A stretch of 17,835 nt of DNA from Spirochaetia bacterium (GTDB lineage Bacteria > Spirochaetota > Spirochaetia > Treponematales > Breznakiellaceae): NCBI GenBank assembly GCA_025997715.1, contig BNUY01000051.1:1-17835 (forward strand). The letters run 5' to 3'. Positions 6,578 through 13,839 of this stretch are shown here, in pieces. The notes under the pieces were generated by a model that was given only the letters and a program-made list of their open reading frames with translations, had not been told where the DNA came from and made no database searches. A program made the translations under genes and the position numbers. How positions within the stretch are numbered: the first letter of the stretch is position 1; every line of letters starts with the position of its first letter.

Positions 6578-6858
6578 TGCGCCAATATGAATTGACGGTC
6601 ATTTTTCCCCTGGAAGAAGACCAGAGTAAGGCAGGCCGGGAGCAGTTGCTCACCGATCTGAGTGCCAACGGAGCGGAGATCGAGAAAACCGATGAGGTCG
6701 GGGATCGGGATCTTGCCTATGAGGTAAAAAAACGGAAACGGGGCCGGTACGTCCTGTTTACCCTCAAACTGGACCCGGCAAAGATTGCTGTACTGGACCG
6801 GAGCTTTAAGCTCAACGCCAATCTCCTCAAGTATCTCTTTGTGAATATCGAGGAATAG
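6577..6858 (+). CDS. rpsF: 30S ribosomal protein S6
   Basis: A 93-residue S6 starting MRQYELTVIFPLEED, with the family's central KKRKRGRYVLF block near 52-62 and the end NLLKYLFVNIEE. S6 binds as a heterodimer with S18 on the platform of the small subunit. The ATG at 6577 follows a strong AAGGAGG. It is the first gene of rpsF-ssb-rpsR-rplI-dnaB-comFB, driven by the promoter at 6490-6517; only two bases separate it from ssb. Confidence 0.95.
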   Translation: MRQYELTVIFPLEEDQSKAGREQLLTDLSANGAEIEKTDEVGDRDLAYEVKKRKRGRYVLFTLKLDPAKIAVLDRSFKLNANLLKYLFVNIEE

Positions 6859-6860
6859 GC

Positions 6861-7349
6861 ATGGCAGCGGATATAAACCATGTGGTTCTGGTTGGCAGGC
6901 TAACCCGGGATGCGGAGTTAAAATATACCGCCGGAGGCCAGGCGGTCTGTAAATTTTCCATTGCGGTAAACCGTAACAAGAAAAGCGGCGACCAATGGGT
7001 GGACGAGGCTAGTTTCTTCGATGTCACCCTCTGGGGAAGGCAGGGCGAGGCGGTGAATCAATACCTGGTTAAGGGAAAACAGGTGGGGATTGACGGTGAA
7101 CTCCGCCAGGATCGCTGGGAACAGGACGGTCAGAAGCGTTCCAAGGTGGAAATTGTGGCTAATAACCTGCAGCTTCTCGGGGGCGGCGCCGGAGGCGGCG
7201 GTTCTTCCCGGGGTGATGCCGACGGAGGCAGAGCTTCTTATGGGGACCGGGCTCCCTCCGGGGATAGAGCTCCCCGGGATGGCCCCCCGGCATCGGACCA
7301 AAGGTCCGCCGGCGGCGATGACGGCTTTGCCGACGATATTCCCTTTTAA
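6861..7349 (+). CDS. ssb: Single-stranded DNA-binding protein
   Basis: SSB coats single-stranded DNA during replication, repair and recombination and recruits partners through its C-terminal tip. The OB-fold covers about residues 1-107 (INHVVLVGRLTRDAELKYT near the start, then FSIAVNR, FFDVTLWGR and the WEQDGQKRSKVEIVA region). A Gly/Arg/Asp-rich flexible linker with a small tandem duplication of GDRAP (about residues 130-140) leads to the acidic tip DDGFADDIPF. The total of 162 residues is normal. The ATG at 6861 follows GAGGA. Its placement between rpsF and rpsR is the common bacterial arrangement. Confidence 0.96.
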   Translation: MAADINHVVLVGRLTRDAELKYTAGGQAVCKFSIAVNRNKKSGDQWVDEASFFDVTLWGRQGEAVNQYLVKGKQVGIDGELRQDRWEQDGQKRSKVEIVANNLQLLGGGAGGGGSSRGDADGGRASYGDRAPSGDRAPRDGPPASDQRSAGGDDGFADDIPF

Positions 7350-7372
7350 TTTTTATCAAGGAGTGGTGAATT

Positions 7373-7729
7373 ATGTCTGACGAACAGCAATATACCGAAA
7401 ATGAACGGCCTGCTTCCACTGCGGGAAACTACGGCGGAAACCGGCCGGATCGGGATCGGGGGGATGGCCCCATGGACAGCCGGGACGGTGATGACCGCGG
7501 CCGGGGCGGAAAGGGAAAGGTCTTTTTTAAGAAAAAGGTCTGCAAATTTTGCACCCAGAAACTTAAGATTGACTATAAGGATGCGGATATACTGCGCCGG
7601 TTTATCACCGAGCGGGGTAAAATACTGCCCCGCCGTATTACCGGCACCTGCGCCAAACATCAGCGGGCTCTTGCCCTGTCGATAAAGCGGGCGCGGATTA
7701 TTGCCCTGCTTCCCTTTGTGGCGGACTAG
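7373..7729 (+). CDS. rpsR: 30S ribosomal protein S18 with long N-terminal extension and Cys/His set
   Basis: Residues 50-118 are a full S18 core ([20 protein letters not shown], then PRRITGT and [10 protein letters not shown]); S18 pairs with S6 on the 30S platform. C57, C60 (CKFC) and C93, H96 (TCAKH) match the set seen in zinc-ribbon (C+) forms of S18, which other bacteria have lost. About 49 residues rich in G, D, R and N precede the core, making 118 residues against the usual ~75-90. The ATG at 7373 has an AAGGAG site, and no better start lies nearer the core: an ATG within the extension (residue 34) lacks a clear site. Hairpin repeat B begins 10 bases after its stop. Confidence 0.94.
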   Translation: MSDEQQYTENERPASTAGNYGGNRPDRDRGDGPMDSRDGDDRGRGGKGKVFFKKKVCKFCTQKLKIDYKDADILRRFITERGKILPRRITGTCAKHQRALALSIKRARIIALLPFVAD

Positions 7730-7739
7730 TAGGTAGGTA

Positions 7740-7836
7740 AACCACGGACCACACCGACCACACGGACACGGACAAGACGGACTGGTTTTTGCCTGTCTTT
7801 TTCTTTTGTCCGTCTTGTCGGTGTGGTCCGTGGTTA
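7740..7836. repeat. Hairpin repeat, copy B (direct orientation)
   Basis: The left arm is 7740-7758 plus 7774-7782 and the right arm 7808-7836. The pairing segments match base for base, 19 nt outside and 9 nt inside, separated on the left by a 15-nt insert CACACGGACACGGAC made of related units. The loop is 25 nt and pyrimidine-rich. It lies between rpsR and rplI in the ribosomal operon, in a 207-bp gap that otherwise shows only the rplI ribosome site. The strong hairpin could attenuate transcription or protect the upstream mRNA from 3' exonucleases. Confidence 0.88.
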
Positions 7837-7936
7837 TTCTTTTGCCGGTATACAAGGCAGAATCGGATAACGGGCCGTCCTCTACTCCGGGGAATTGTTG
7901 CCCGTTTCACCCTAGTATTTTGAAAGGAGCTTGTGT

Positions 7937-8566
7937 ATGAAGGTTATTCTCAATAAAGATTTATCACCCCTGGGCGAAGAAGGGGACGTGAAGGAGGTGG
8001 CCAGGGGTTATGCCCGGAACTATCTTTTTCCCCGGGGTATTGCCCTGCCGTATACGGATCGTACCGTTGCCCTGTTTGAGTCCCGGAAAGGGGACATTGA
8101 GGCGCGGAAGGAAGAGAAGCGTAAGGATGCCCTGGGGCTCAAGGAAAAACTTGAGGGTCTTGCCCTGGTTATTGTCATGCCCGCAGGGCCTAACGGGAAG
8201 CTCTACGGCGCCGTTACCAGCCAAACCGTGGCGGATGAACTGGTCAAGCAGGGCTTCCAAATTGAGCGGAAGCGGGTTGAACTTCCCGGCAACAGCTTTA
8301 AGAGCGTGGGCAAATACAAGGTGACGGTTAAGCTCTACGAAAGCGCCGCCGCCGAACTGACCATCACCGTGGAAGGGCAGCCGATAAAGGTAGAAACCCC
8401 CTCTGCGCCTGTCCGCGGCGGCGGTCGTCGGAGAAGGGACGCGGAGTCGGCGGAAGTGAAGCAGGAAACCGAACAGCAAAGCGGGGAGGGGGCTCCCGTA
8501 CAGGCGGAAAGCGCCGCCCCGGTGGATGCCCCGGAAGCGGCTGCCCCCGACGCAGGAAACCAGTAG
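7937..8566 (+). CDS. rplI: 50S ribosomal protein L9 with C-terminal extension
   Basis: L9 binds 23S rRNA near the L1 stalk and influences frame maintenance. The N-terminal signature MKVILNKDLSPLGEEGDVKE, VARGYARNYLFPRG, the long connecting helix (about 41-75) and a C-terminal domain to about residue 150 are all present. Residues ~152-209 are an added low-complexity tail: basic RGGGRRRR then Glu/Ala/Pro-rich to the end. The family norm is about 148. The ATG at 7937 follows AAAGGAG; a TTG two codons earlier is out of register with that site. It is separated from rpsR by repeat B and lies 12 bases before dnaB. Confidence 0.94.
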   Translation: MKVILNKDLSPLGEEGDVKEVARGYARNYLFPRGIALPYTDRTVALFESRKGDIEARKEEKRKDALGLKEKLEGLALVIVMPAGPNGKLYGAVTSQTVADELVKQGFQIERKRVELPGNSFKSVGKYKVTVKLYESAAAELTITVEGQPIKVETPSAPVRGGGRRRRDAESAEVKQETEQQSGEGAPVQAESAAPVDAPEAAAPDAGNQ

Positions 8567-8578
8567 GTTCCATGATCC

Positions 8579-9937
8579 ATGGCTCCCCAGACGCAGAATG
8601 ATCCGAGGGTTCCGCCCCATAACGATGAGGCGGAACAGGCCTCCCTGGGGGCCATGTTGCTTGATGAAGACGCCATTACCACGGTTATCCAGTACTTAAG
8701 GCCCGGTGACTTTTATTCAAACGCCAATCGCCGGGTCTGTGAGGCAATTTTCAGCCTTTTTAATCAGGGACGGAAGGCGGATATTATCACCGTTACGGAG
8801 GAGCTTCGTAAGACCGGGGAACTGGATCTGTCCGGCGGGCCTTCCTATGTCGCTTCCCTTACCAATGTGGTCCCCTCCAGCGCCAATGTCGATTATTACG
8901 CCAAGATTGTACAGGATGGCTCCCTGCGCCGGTCCCTCATCCGGGTTGCGGGGGAGGTAAACGCCAAGTCCTTTGACGAGTCCCTGGAATCCCGGATACT
9001 CCTGGAAGAAACCCAACAAAGAATTTTTGAACTGACCACCGACCGGAATACCCTGAGTTTTAAGAGCGCCAAGGAAATCATCCCCAAGGCCATTGACGCC
9101 ATAGAAAAACTCATTAAGAACAAGAACGCCTTTACGGGAGTCCCCGCGGGATTTGAGGAGCTTGATTCCATGACGGCGGGGTTCCAGCCGGCGGAACTTA
9201 TCATCATCGGCGCCCGGCCTTCGGTGGGGAAGACCGCCCTGGCCCTGACCATGGCGGCCAATATGTCCATAAACAACAAGGGCCGGCGGATACCCACCGC
9301 GTTCTTCACCCTTGAAATGTCCGATATGGCCCTGATGATGCGGCTCATTTCCAGCGAGGCGAATATTGAATCCAATAAGATCCGTTCAGGGTTTTTGAAA
9401 CCCAGTGATTATCACAGCCTTCAGGAAGCGGCGGGCAGAATATATGACGCGCCCCTCTACATTGTGGATATGCCCAACATGAAGCTCCTTGACCTGCGAG
9501 CCCAGGCCCGGCGGCTCCGGGCGCAGCAGCATGTGGAGATAATCTTCATCGACTACCTTACCCTGATAAGTTCGGATAATTACAATCTCCCCCGGCATGA
9601 GCAGATTGCCGAGATTTCCCGGTCACTGAAAAGCCTGGCCCGGGAACTTAATATCCCCATCGTGGCCCTTTCCCAGGTACGCCGGGATGCGGAGGGGAAG
9701 CGGCCCAACCTTTCGGATATCCGGGAGTCCGGGTCTATTGAACAGGATGCGGATGTGGTAATGTTTCTGCACCGGGAACGGGAATTGGATAAAAAAGATT
9801 CCACCAGGGAAAATCCGGACAAGCCCAATACGGAACTGATTATCGCAAAACAGCGGAACGGCCCGGTGGGAACCGTAGGAATTGAATTCCTTCCCCAGTG
9901 TACCAAATTTGTGTCCTTCACCAGGAAACAGCAATAG
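8579..9937 (+). CDS. dnaB: Replicative DNA helicase DnaB
   Basis: DnaB is the hexameric 5'-3' helicase that unwinds the replication fork and binds primase. In 452 residues one sees the N-terminal domain (PPHNDEAEQASLGAMLL, ~12-28), a linker, and the RecA-like domain with Walker A GARPSVGKT at 211-219, AFFTLEMS at 241-248, Walker B IIFIDY at 321-326, and SQVRRDAEGKRPNLSDIRES from 365, which contains the conserved Arg region. No intein interrupts it. The ATG at 8579 has only a weak site; the nearby ATG at 8572 is in another frame. Coupling with rplI is likely given the 12-base gap. Confidence 0.96.
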   Translation: MAPQTQNDPRVPPHNDEAEQASLGAMLLDEDAITTVIQYLRPGDFYSNANRRVCEAIFSLFNQGRKADIITVTEELRKTGELDLSGGPSYVASLTNVVPSSANVDYYAKIVQDGSLRRSLIRVAGEVNAKSFDESLESRILLEETQQRIFELTTDRNTLSFKSAKEIIPKAIDAIEKLIKNKNAFTGVPAGFEELDSMTAGFQPAELIIIGARPSVGKTALALTMAANMSINNKGRRIPTAFFTLEMSDMALMMRLISSEANIESNKIRSGFLKPSDYHSLQEAAGRIYDAPLYIVDMPNMKLLDLRAQARRLRAQQHVEIIFIDYLTLISSDNYNLPRHEQIAEISRSLKSLARELNIPIVALSQVRRDAEGKRPNLSDIRESGSIEQDADVVMFLHRERELDKKDSTRENPDKPNTELIIAKQRNGPVGTVGIEFLPQCTKFVSFTRKQQ

Positions 9938-9958
9938 TAACATAGTAAAGGAGGGCAT

Positions 9959-10255
9959 ATGGCCTTTATCGATAATTATAATTTGGAACATGTGGTAAAC
10001 GAAGCGGAGCGCCTGGTCCATGAAGAGTTGGGCCTGCAGCTTGAATCCTATGAGGGAACAATTTGCCTTTGCAACGATTGTGTGGCGGATATGGCCGCCA
10101 TGGCTTTAAATACGGTGAAACCCCTGTACCGGTATACTTTGTTAGGTACCCTGTGGGCGTCCAGCGCCCGCTCTGACGCGGCCTACGATGCAAGCGTCCG
10201 GGAAGCGGTGTCCGGGGCCATAGAAAAAATACGGCAGAACCCTTCCCACGATTAG
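9959..10255 (+). CDS. ComFB-family protein
   Basis: A 98-residue protein resembling the ComFB (late competence) family: NLEHVVNEAERLVHEELG, then the cysteine cluster C36-L-C38-N-D-C41, then VADMAAMALNTVKPLY. The cysteine cluster suggests metal binding. ComFB takes its name from the B. subtilis comF operon; related proteins have been reported as cyclic dinucleotide receptors, which I recall but cannot verify. A very strong AAGGAGG precedes the ATG at 9959. It is 21 bases after dnaB and last of the recognisable genes in this operon. The family call rests on the motif pattern, not on a search. Confidence 0.65.
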   Translation: MAFIDNYNLEHVVNEAERLVHEELGLQLESYEGTICLCNDCVADMAAMALNTVKPLYRYTLLGTLWASSARSDAAYDASVREAVSGAIEKIRQNPSHD

Positions 10256-10266
10256 GAGCCTTGTAG

Positions 10267-10314
10267 ATGTTAGAAGAAATCAACCACTTTTACACCCAAA
10301 GAGTGGAAAAGTCG
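10267..10314 (+). pseudogene. Possible ORF remnant cut off by hairpin repeat C
   Basis: AGGAG at 10254-10258, overlapping the comFB stop, is 8 nt upstream of an ATG at 10267. The first ~16 codons read MLEEINHFYTQRVEKS; after that the frame runs through repeat C and yields repeat-derived residues such as SVRSVRSVV. The start looks like a genuine initiation site whose gene was replaced by the repeat. It may equally be chance. The longer frame to 10476 also overlaps the end of the opposite-strand propeller gene. Confidence 0.25.
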
Positions 10315-10387
10315 ACCACACGGACAACACAGACAAAAAATGAGATTTCAAAGCAAAAGTCCGTGAGGTCTGTGAGGTCTGTGGTTA
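10314..10387. repeat. Hairpin repeat, copy C (inverted orientation, one arm shortened)
   Basis: Arm 10314-10334 pairs with 10359-10379 at 16 of 21 positions around a 24-nt loop; the outer eight bases TCTGTGGTTA side (10380-10387) have no partner, so one arm is shortened. The reverse complement of 10359-10387 matches the left arm of copy A at 25 of 29 positions, which shows this copy is flipped relative to A. It lies between convergent comFB and the propeller gene and could stop both transcripts. Flanking ATTCTTAA is shared with copy A. Confidence 0.82.
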
Positions 10388-10419
10388 AAATTCTTAAAAA
10401 CCATATATACAGTTTTATG

Positions 10420-12480
10420 CTAATTTCTGTTGACCGGTCCCCGCAGGCTGCGGGGGGCTATAGGTCCAGAGGATGATCCATCCGTTATTTCCAGAATCCA
10501 TTCCCGCTCCAAAAGCCGCAGCCGGGCAAGCAATGATCCGTTGTCGGGGTTGTACCAGCTTATGGAGCCGTCCTTGCCCCGGAGGATAAAATAGGTGTCG
10601 TTTCCGATAAGGTCTTCCGGCAGGCTGGGGCTCCGTGCAAAGGGGATGATGCCCCGGTTGTTAAGGAGGGTGGGGCCGTTTCCGCCCATGGTTGTCGCCA
10701 GGGATAGGCCGCTTTGGGCGATGATACAGGTGGTATCCTCCCCCGGGTATTCAAGCAGCCGCCTTGAGGCGGAGGGGCGTCCGATATCCAAAAGGAGCAG
10801 AGAGGTGACAGCCCGTTCCGGGGAACCCTCCACCACGCCTCCGTAAACCATCCCATTGGGCGCCCGGTACAAAACGGCCCCCGCCGCAGCGGGATAGATG
10901 AAGGGCGTCGTTTCCTGGGTAAGGGTATTCACCAGCAAGAAGGGGGCCATGTTGGCGGCGGCGGTTTGGCCGATGATAATATTCCGGTTGTCATAGAAGG
11001 TTACCGCCAGGGGATCTGCGGCGGTATAGGTAAAAGTCCCGGCGCCTGAATCGGTGGACACCATGGTGATCGTTCCGGTGGTATCAAGGAAGAGGGCCTG
11101 ATTCCCCAGCAGGGAAACCGAGCGGAGGGGATGGCGGAAGAGCGCCCTCTCCAGCACCGTATCCCTGCGTTCCGGAGCGCCTGCGCCGTTTATAAGAATT
11201 GGAACGGAACGGGTATTTTCGGTTTGCCATACGATAAACCTGCCGGGACTCCCCGCCGCTACACCGGAATCCCCGCTTATCCGGGTATTGTTCCGGGAAT
11301 CTTCAAGGGTGATAGCAGTACCGTTCTGTACCAGCCGGTAATCCTGGGGTATGATGCTTATCTGCGGACCATGGTTCACTGTATCTCCCGTGATAAGCGC
11401 CAGGCTGTTCCCTGAAACCGCCGCGGCGCTTATGGAGATAAGCGTAAGCCGGTGCATAGCCTGGCCTTCCGCGTCATCCGCCGCCAAAAGCCAGATGCCT
11501 CCGTCAACGGTACCCAGGGCAATAGCCCCCCCAGCAATGCCGGCGCCGCAGGAAATCAGGGGCATGGAGGAATCGGACCGACGGTCCCGTTCCAGATTGT
11601 CCTGGGGGGTGGCGGGCTGAAGTCCGAGGGTATAATGGATAAGATTGGCGGCCCCCGCCTGAGGGCTATTGTTTAAAATTCCCCGGTACATAAATTCAAG
11701 CGGACCCGCCGGGTCCGATGCCGCCGTGGGGAATAGGGCGCCCCGGACGGCATGGGGGTCCCGGGCAATTTCCTTTCCCGTTACGGCATCCACTACAACC
11801 AATCCCCGGGAATCTATGCCGCAGAGGTACCGGTTATTCCCGACTAAGATGGGGCTTTCCAAATTGATAGGAGCCGTACAATTCTGAATCTCCCTGCCGG
11901 TATTCAATTCCCAATAGCTGATGCGGCCTGATACGGCGTAGGTCATCATGGTCCGTTCGGATTTGCCAGTTGCGGCAAAACTAATGGCCCTTTGATCCGG
12001 GGGTGAATCCAGTATTTCCCCCGTTTCGCTGTGGATAAAGATCACCCCGGTTCTGCCGTTTCGGGTTGCCATAAGAAAATTGCCCCCCGCAGAATAATTG
12101 ATGAAGATTATGGGGTCCTGAAAGCGCAGGGTAAATAAATTCTCCTTACGCCCGTAATCCCAGACGGAAATCCTATGCACCCCAACGCCGTCACTTTCCA
12201 TCAGGGCGGCATGGGTTTTCCCCGGCCGCAGGCTCATGAGCCGCACCGCATAGGGGCTTACCTGAAAACGATCCATCGCCGCATTATTTGAAACATCCCA
12301 TATCCCGAGGAAGCCGTCCATCCCGGCGCTGAGTACATAGTTTTTTACCGGATCATAGGCCACGGCCGATACGGTACCGGAGTGTCCGGCCGCTAAGGCG
12401 GTATTGGATTGGGAATATACAAACCGGGTGTTCACCGCAAACAGGACGCCAAGGATAAGTATCCCCAATTTGCTTTTCAT
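10420..12480 (-). CDS. Exported WD40-like beta-propeller protein
   Basis: A 686-residue protein with an apparent signal peptide (MKSKLGILILGVLFAVNTRF then VYSQ, cleavage about residue 24) and no lipobox Cys, so probably periplasmic. The first repeats are WD40-like: GHSGTVSAVAYDPVKNYVLS then GMDGFLGIWDV near 33-63, a second ending ISVWDYG near 105-111, and SGRISYWELNTGRE near 185-198. Later parts show weaker propeller-like beta repeats, such as KDGSISWYNPDNGSLLARL close to the end. No enzymatic motif is seen; propellers usually scaffold protein contacts. The start ATG at 12480 overlaps the rseP stop by one base (TAATG), tying it to the envelope operon and making RseP or its substrates possible partners (inference). 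Confidence 0.75.
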   Translation of the reverse strand: MKSKLGILILGVLFAVNTRFVYSQSNTALAAGHSGTVSAVAYDPVKNYVLSAGMDGFLGIWDVSNNAAMDRFQVSPYAVRLMSLRPGKTHAALMESDGVGVHRISVWDYGRKENLFTLRFQDPIIFINYSAGGNFLMATRNGRTGVIFIHSETGEILDSPPDQRAISFAATGKSERTMMTYAVSGRISYWELNTGREIQNCTAPINLESPILVGNNRYLCGIDSRGLVVVDAVTGKEIARDPHAVRGALFPTAASDPAGPLEFMYRGILNNSPQAGAANLIHYTLGLQPATPQDNLERDRRSDSSMPLISCGAGIAGGAIALGTVDGGIWLLAADDAEGQAMHRLTLISISAAAVSGNSLALITGDTVNHGPQISIIPQDYRLVQNGTAITLEDSRNNTRISGDSGVAAGSPGRFIVWQTENTRSVPILINGAGAPERRDTVLERALFRHPLRSVSLLGNQALFLDTTGTITMVSTDSGAGTFTYTAADPLAVTFYDNRNIIIGQTAAANMAPFLLVNTLTQETTPFIYPAAAGAVLYRAPNGMVYGGVVEGSPERAVTSLLLLDIGRPSASRRLLEYPGEDTTCIIAQSGLSLATTMGGNGPTLLNNRGIIPFARSPSLPEDLIGNDTYFILRGKDGSISWYNPDNGSLLARLRLLEREWILEITDGSSSGPIAPRSLRGPVNRN

Positions 12481-13838
12481 TACCGGCGGGCCAAAAATAA
12501 AATATCCCCAAAGACCGCAAAAAGCATGAGGCCGAAGATCAGTACCACCCCGACGGTCTGAAAAGCGCTGATATACCGGGGGTGCAGGGGCCGCCGCTTT
12601 ATTATTTCAATGATAAAAAGCAGGATCATGCCGCCGTCAAGTATCGGCAGGGGAAGGAGGTTCATGATACAGAGGGCGATGGAGATGAGGGCCAGAAAGT
12701 TCGCCACGGCGCTGAAGCCCGTGCCGATGCTTTGCCCGAAACCCGCCGCGGCAATATCCCCCACCATATAGGTGATCCGTACCGGCCCGGAAACTGCCTG
12801 GGTCAAATCAATCCCCCGGAAGAGGAGGCCCAGGCTCTTGAGGGAAAGGGCAAAGGTTTTCCCGGTTTCCTGTCCGCCCTTAACCAGCGCCCCGATGGGA
12901 CCCAGGGCGGGAGTATGGAACTGAATATGCTCATAGACTATCCCAATGTCGGCGCTTCCCGTATCACCATAGCTAAGGATTATCTCGGTTTGCATAGGTT
13001 TGCCGTTCCGTTCAAAATCCACCGCCAACACCGGGGACTGATCCCGGAGTATCCTGAACAACGCCACGGTATAGGCAAAGTCCTGCCCGTTGATCCGGGT
13101 AATCCGGTCCCCGCTTTGTAAGCCCGCCATATCCGCAGGGCTCCCCCCGGTAACGGATTTGATCACCGGATCGGACCAAAAATACACCCCGATTTTCCCC
13201 GCCCCGGAACTTTTGTCCAGGTCGGGTCTAACCACCATGTCCACTATTTCCCCGTCCCGCTCTGCTTTAAGAAGCAGGCTTTTTTCCGGGTTGGCGGCGA
13301 TAAGCTCCTGAATATCATGGTAATTGGCCACCGGTTTGCCGTTTATGTCGATTATTTTATCCCCGGTTTTTAGGCCGCTAAAGTCCGCGGGGTATTGTTC
13401 CCCGGGAGCGATGTCCGAAACCAGGACAATCCGGTTATCCAGGGTGTTTACCTCAAAGCCGATACCCCAAATAATGGAGAAAACCAGGGCGGCAAAGAGC
13501 AGGTTGAAAAAGGGTCCGGCGAGGGAAACAATGATTCTCCGCCAGGGAGCGGCCCCGTAAAAGGTACCCCTCACCGGGGCAATGGCATGGGCATTACTTT
13601 CGTAGGCCTTCTGAAATTCGTTCTCCCCGCTCATTTTGCAGTACCCGCCTATGGGGAACATGCCCAGCCGGTATTCCACCGCCCCCACTTTCTTTTTCAG
13701 GATGGGCTTACCCCAGCCTATGGAAAAGGCCTCCACGTCAATGCCCACCGCCCGGGCGGCGAGGAAATGGCCCAATTCATGGATGAAGACCACCACCCCT
13801 AAACCGATGAGCCCTAACAGTATCTTTACTAACAACAT
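12480..13838 (-). CDS. rseP: Site-2 intramembrane zinc metalloprotease RseP
   Basis: RseP cleaves membrane proteins within the bilayer: anti-sigma factors in E. coli regulated proteolysis, and remnant signal peptides. Visible in 452 residues: the zinc motif HELGH at 20-24 in the first membrane helix, GGYCKMSGE after the first helix, two PDZ-like segments (ADFSGLKTGDKIIDINGKPV near 165 and ADMAGLQSGDRITRINGQDF near 245), and the second active-site element NLLPLPILDGG in the C-terminal part, followed by a last helix. I start at the ATG at 13838, one base after the dxr stop with GGAG upstream, rather than the longer frame from 13877, since MLLVKILLGLIGL is the first membrane helix. It overlaps the propeller gene by one base. 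Confidence 0.93.
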   Translation of the reverse strand: MLLVKILLGLIGLGVVVFIHELGHFLAARAVGIDVEAFSIGWGKPILKKKVGAVEYRLGMFPIGGYCKMSGENEFQKAYESNAHAIAPVRGTFYGAAPWRRIIVSLAGPFFNLLFAALVFSIIWGIGFEVNTLDNRIVLVSDIAPGEQYPADFSGLKTGDKIIDINGKPVANYHDIQELIAANPEKSLLLKAERDGEIVDMVVRPDLDKSSGAGKIGVYFWSDPVIKSVTGGSPADMAGLQSGDRITRINGQDFAYTVALFRILRDQSPVLAVDFERNGKPMQTEIILSYGDTGSADIGIVYEHIQFHTPALGPIGALVKGGQETGKTFALSLKSLGLLFRGIDLTQAVSGPVRITYMVGDIAAAGFGQSIGTGFSAVANFLALISIALCIMNLLPLPILDGGMILLFIIEIIKRRPLHPRYISAFQTVGVVLIFGLMLFAVFGDILFLARR

Positions 13839-13839
13839 C

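Noticed and set aside
7346..7855. 169-codon open frame on the minus strand across repeat B
   Set aside because: Its N-terminal part is repeat B translated and the rest is opposite rpsR.
7964..8620. 218-codon open frame on the minus strand opposite rplI
   Set aside because: Antisense shadow of a well-supported L9 gene.
10267..10476. Full 69-codon ORF after comFB
   Set aside because: From about codon 17 it is repeat sequence and then runs into the end of the opposite gene; only the first codons could be native.
12582..13121. 179-codon open frame opposite rseP
   Set aside because: rseP is fully supported by motifs; the shadow has no start signal or recognisable domain.
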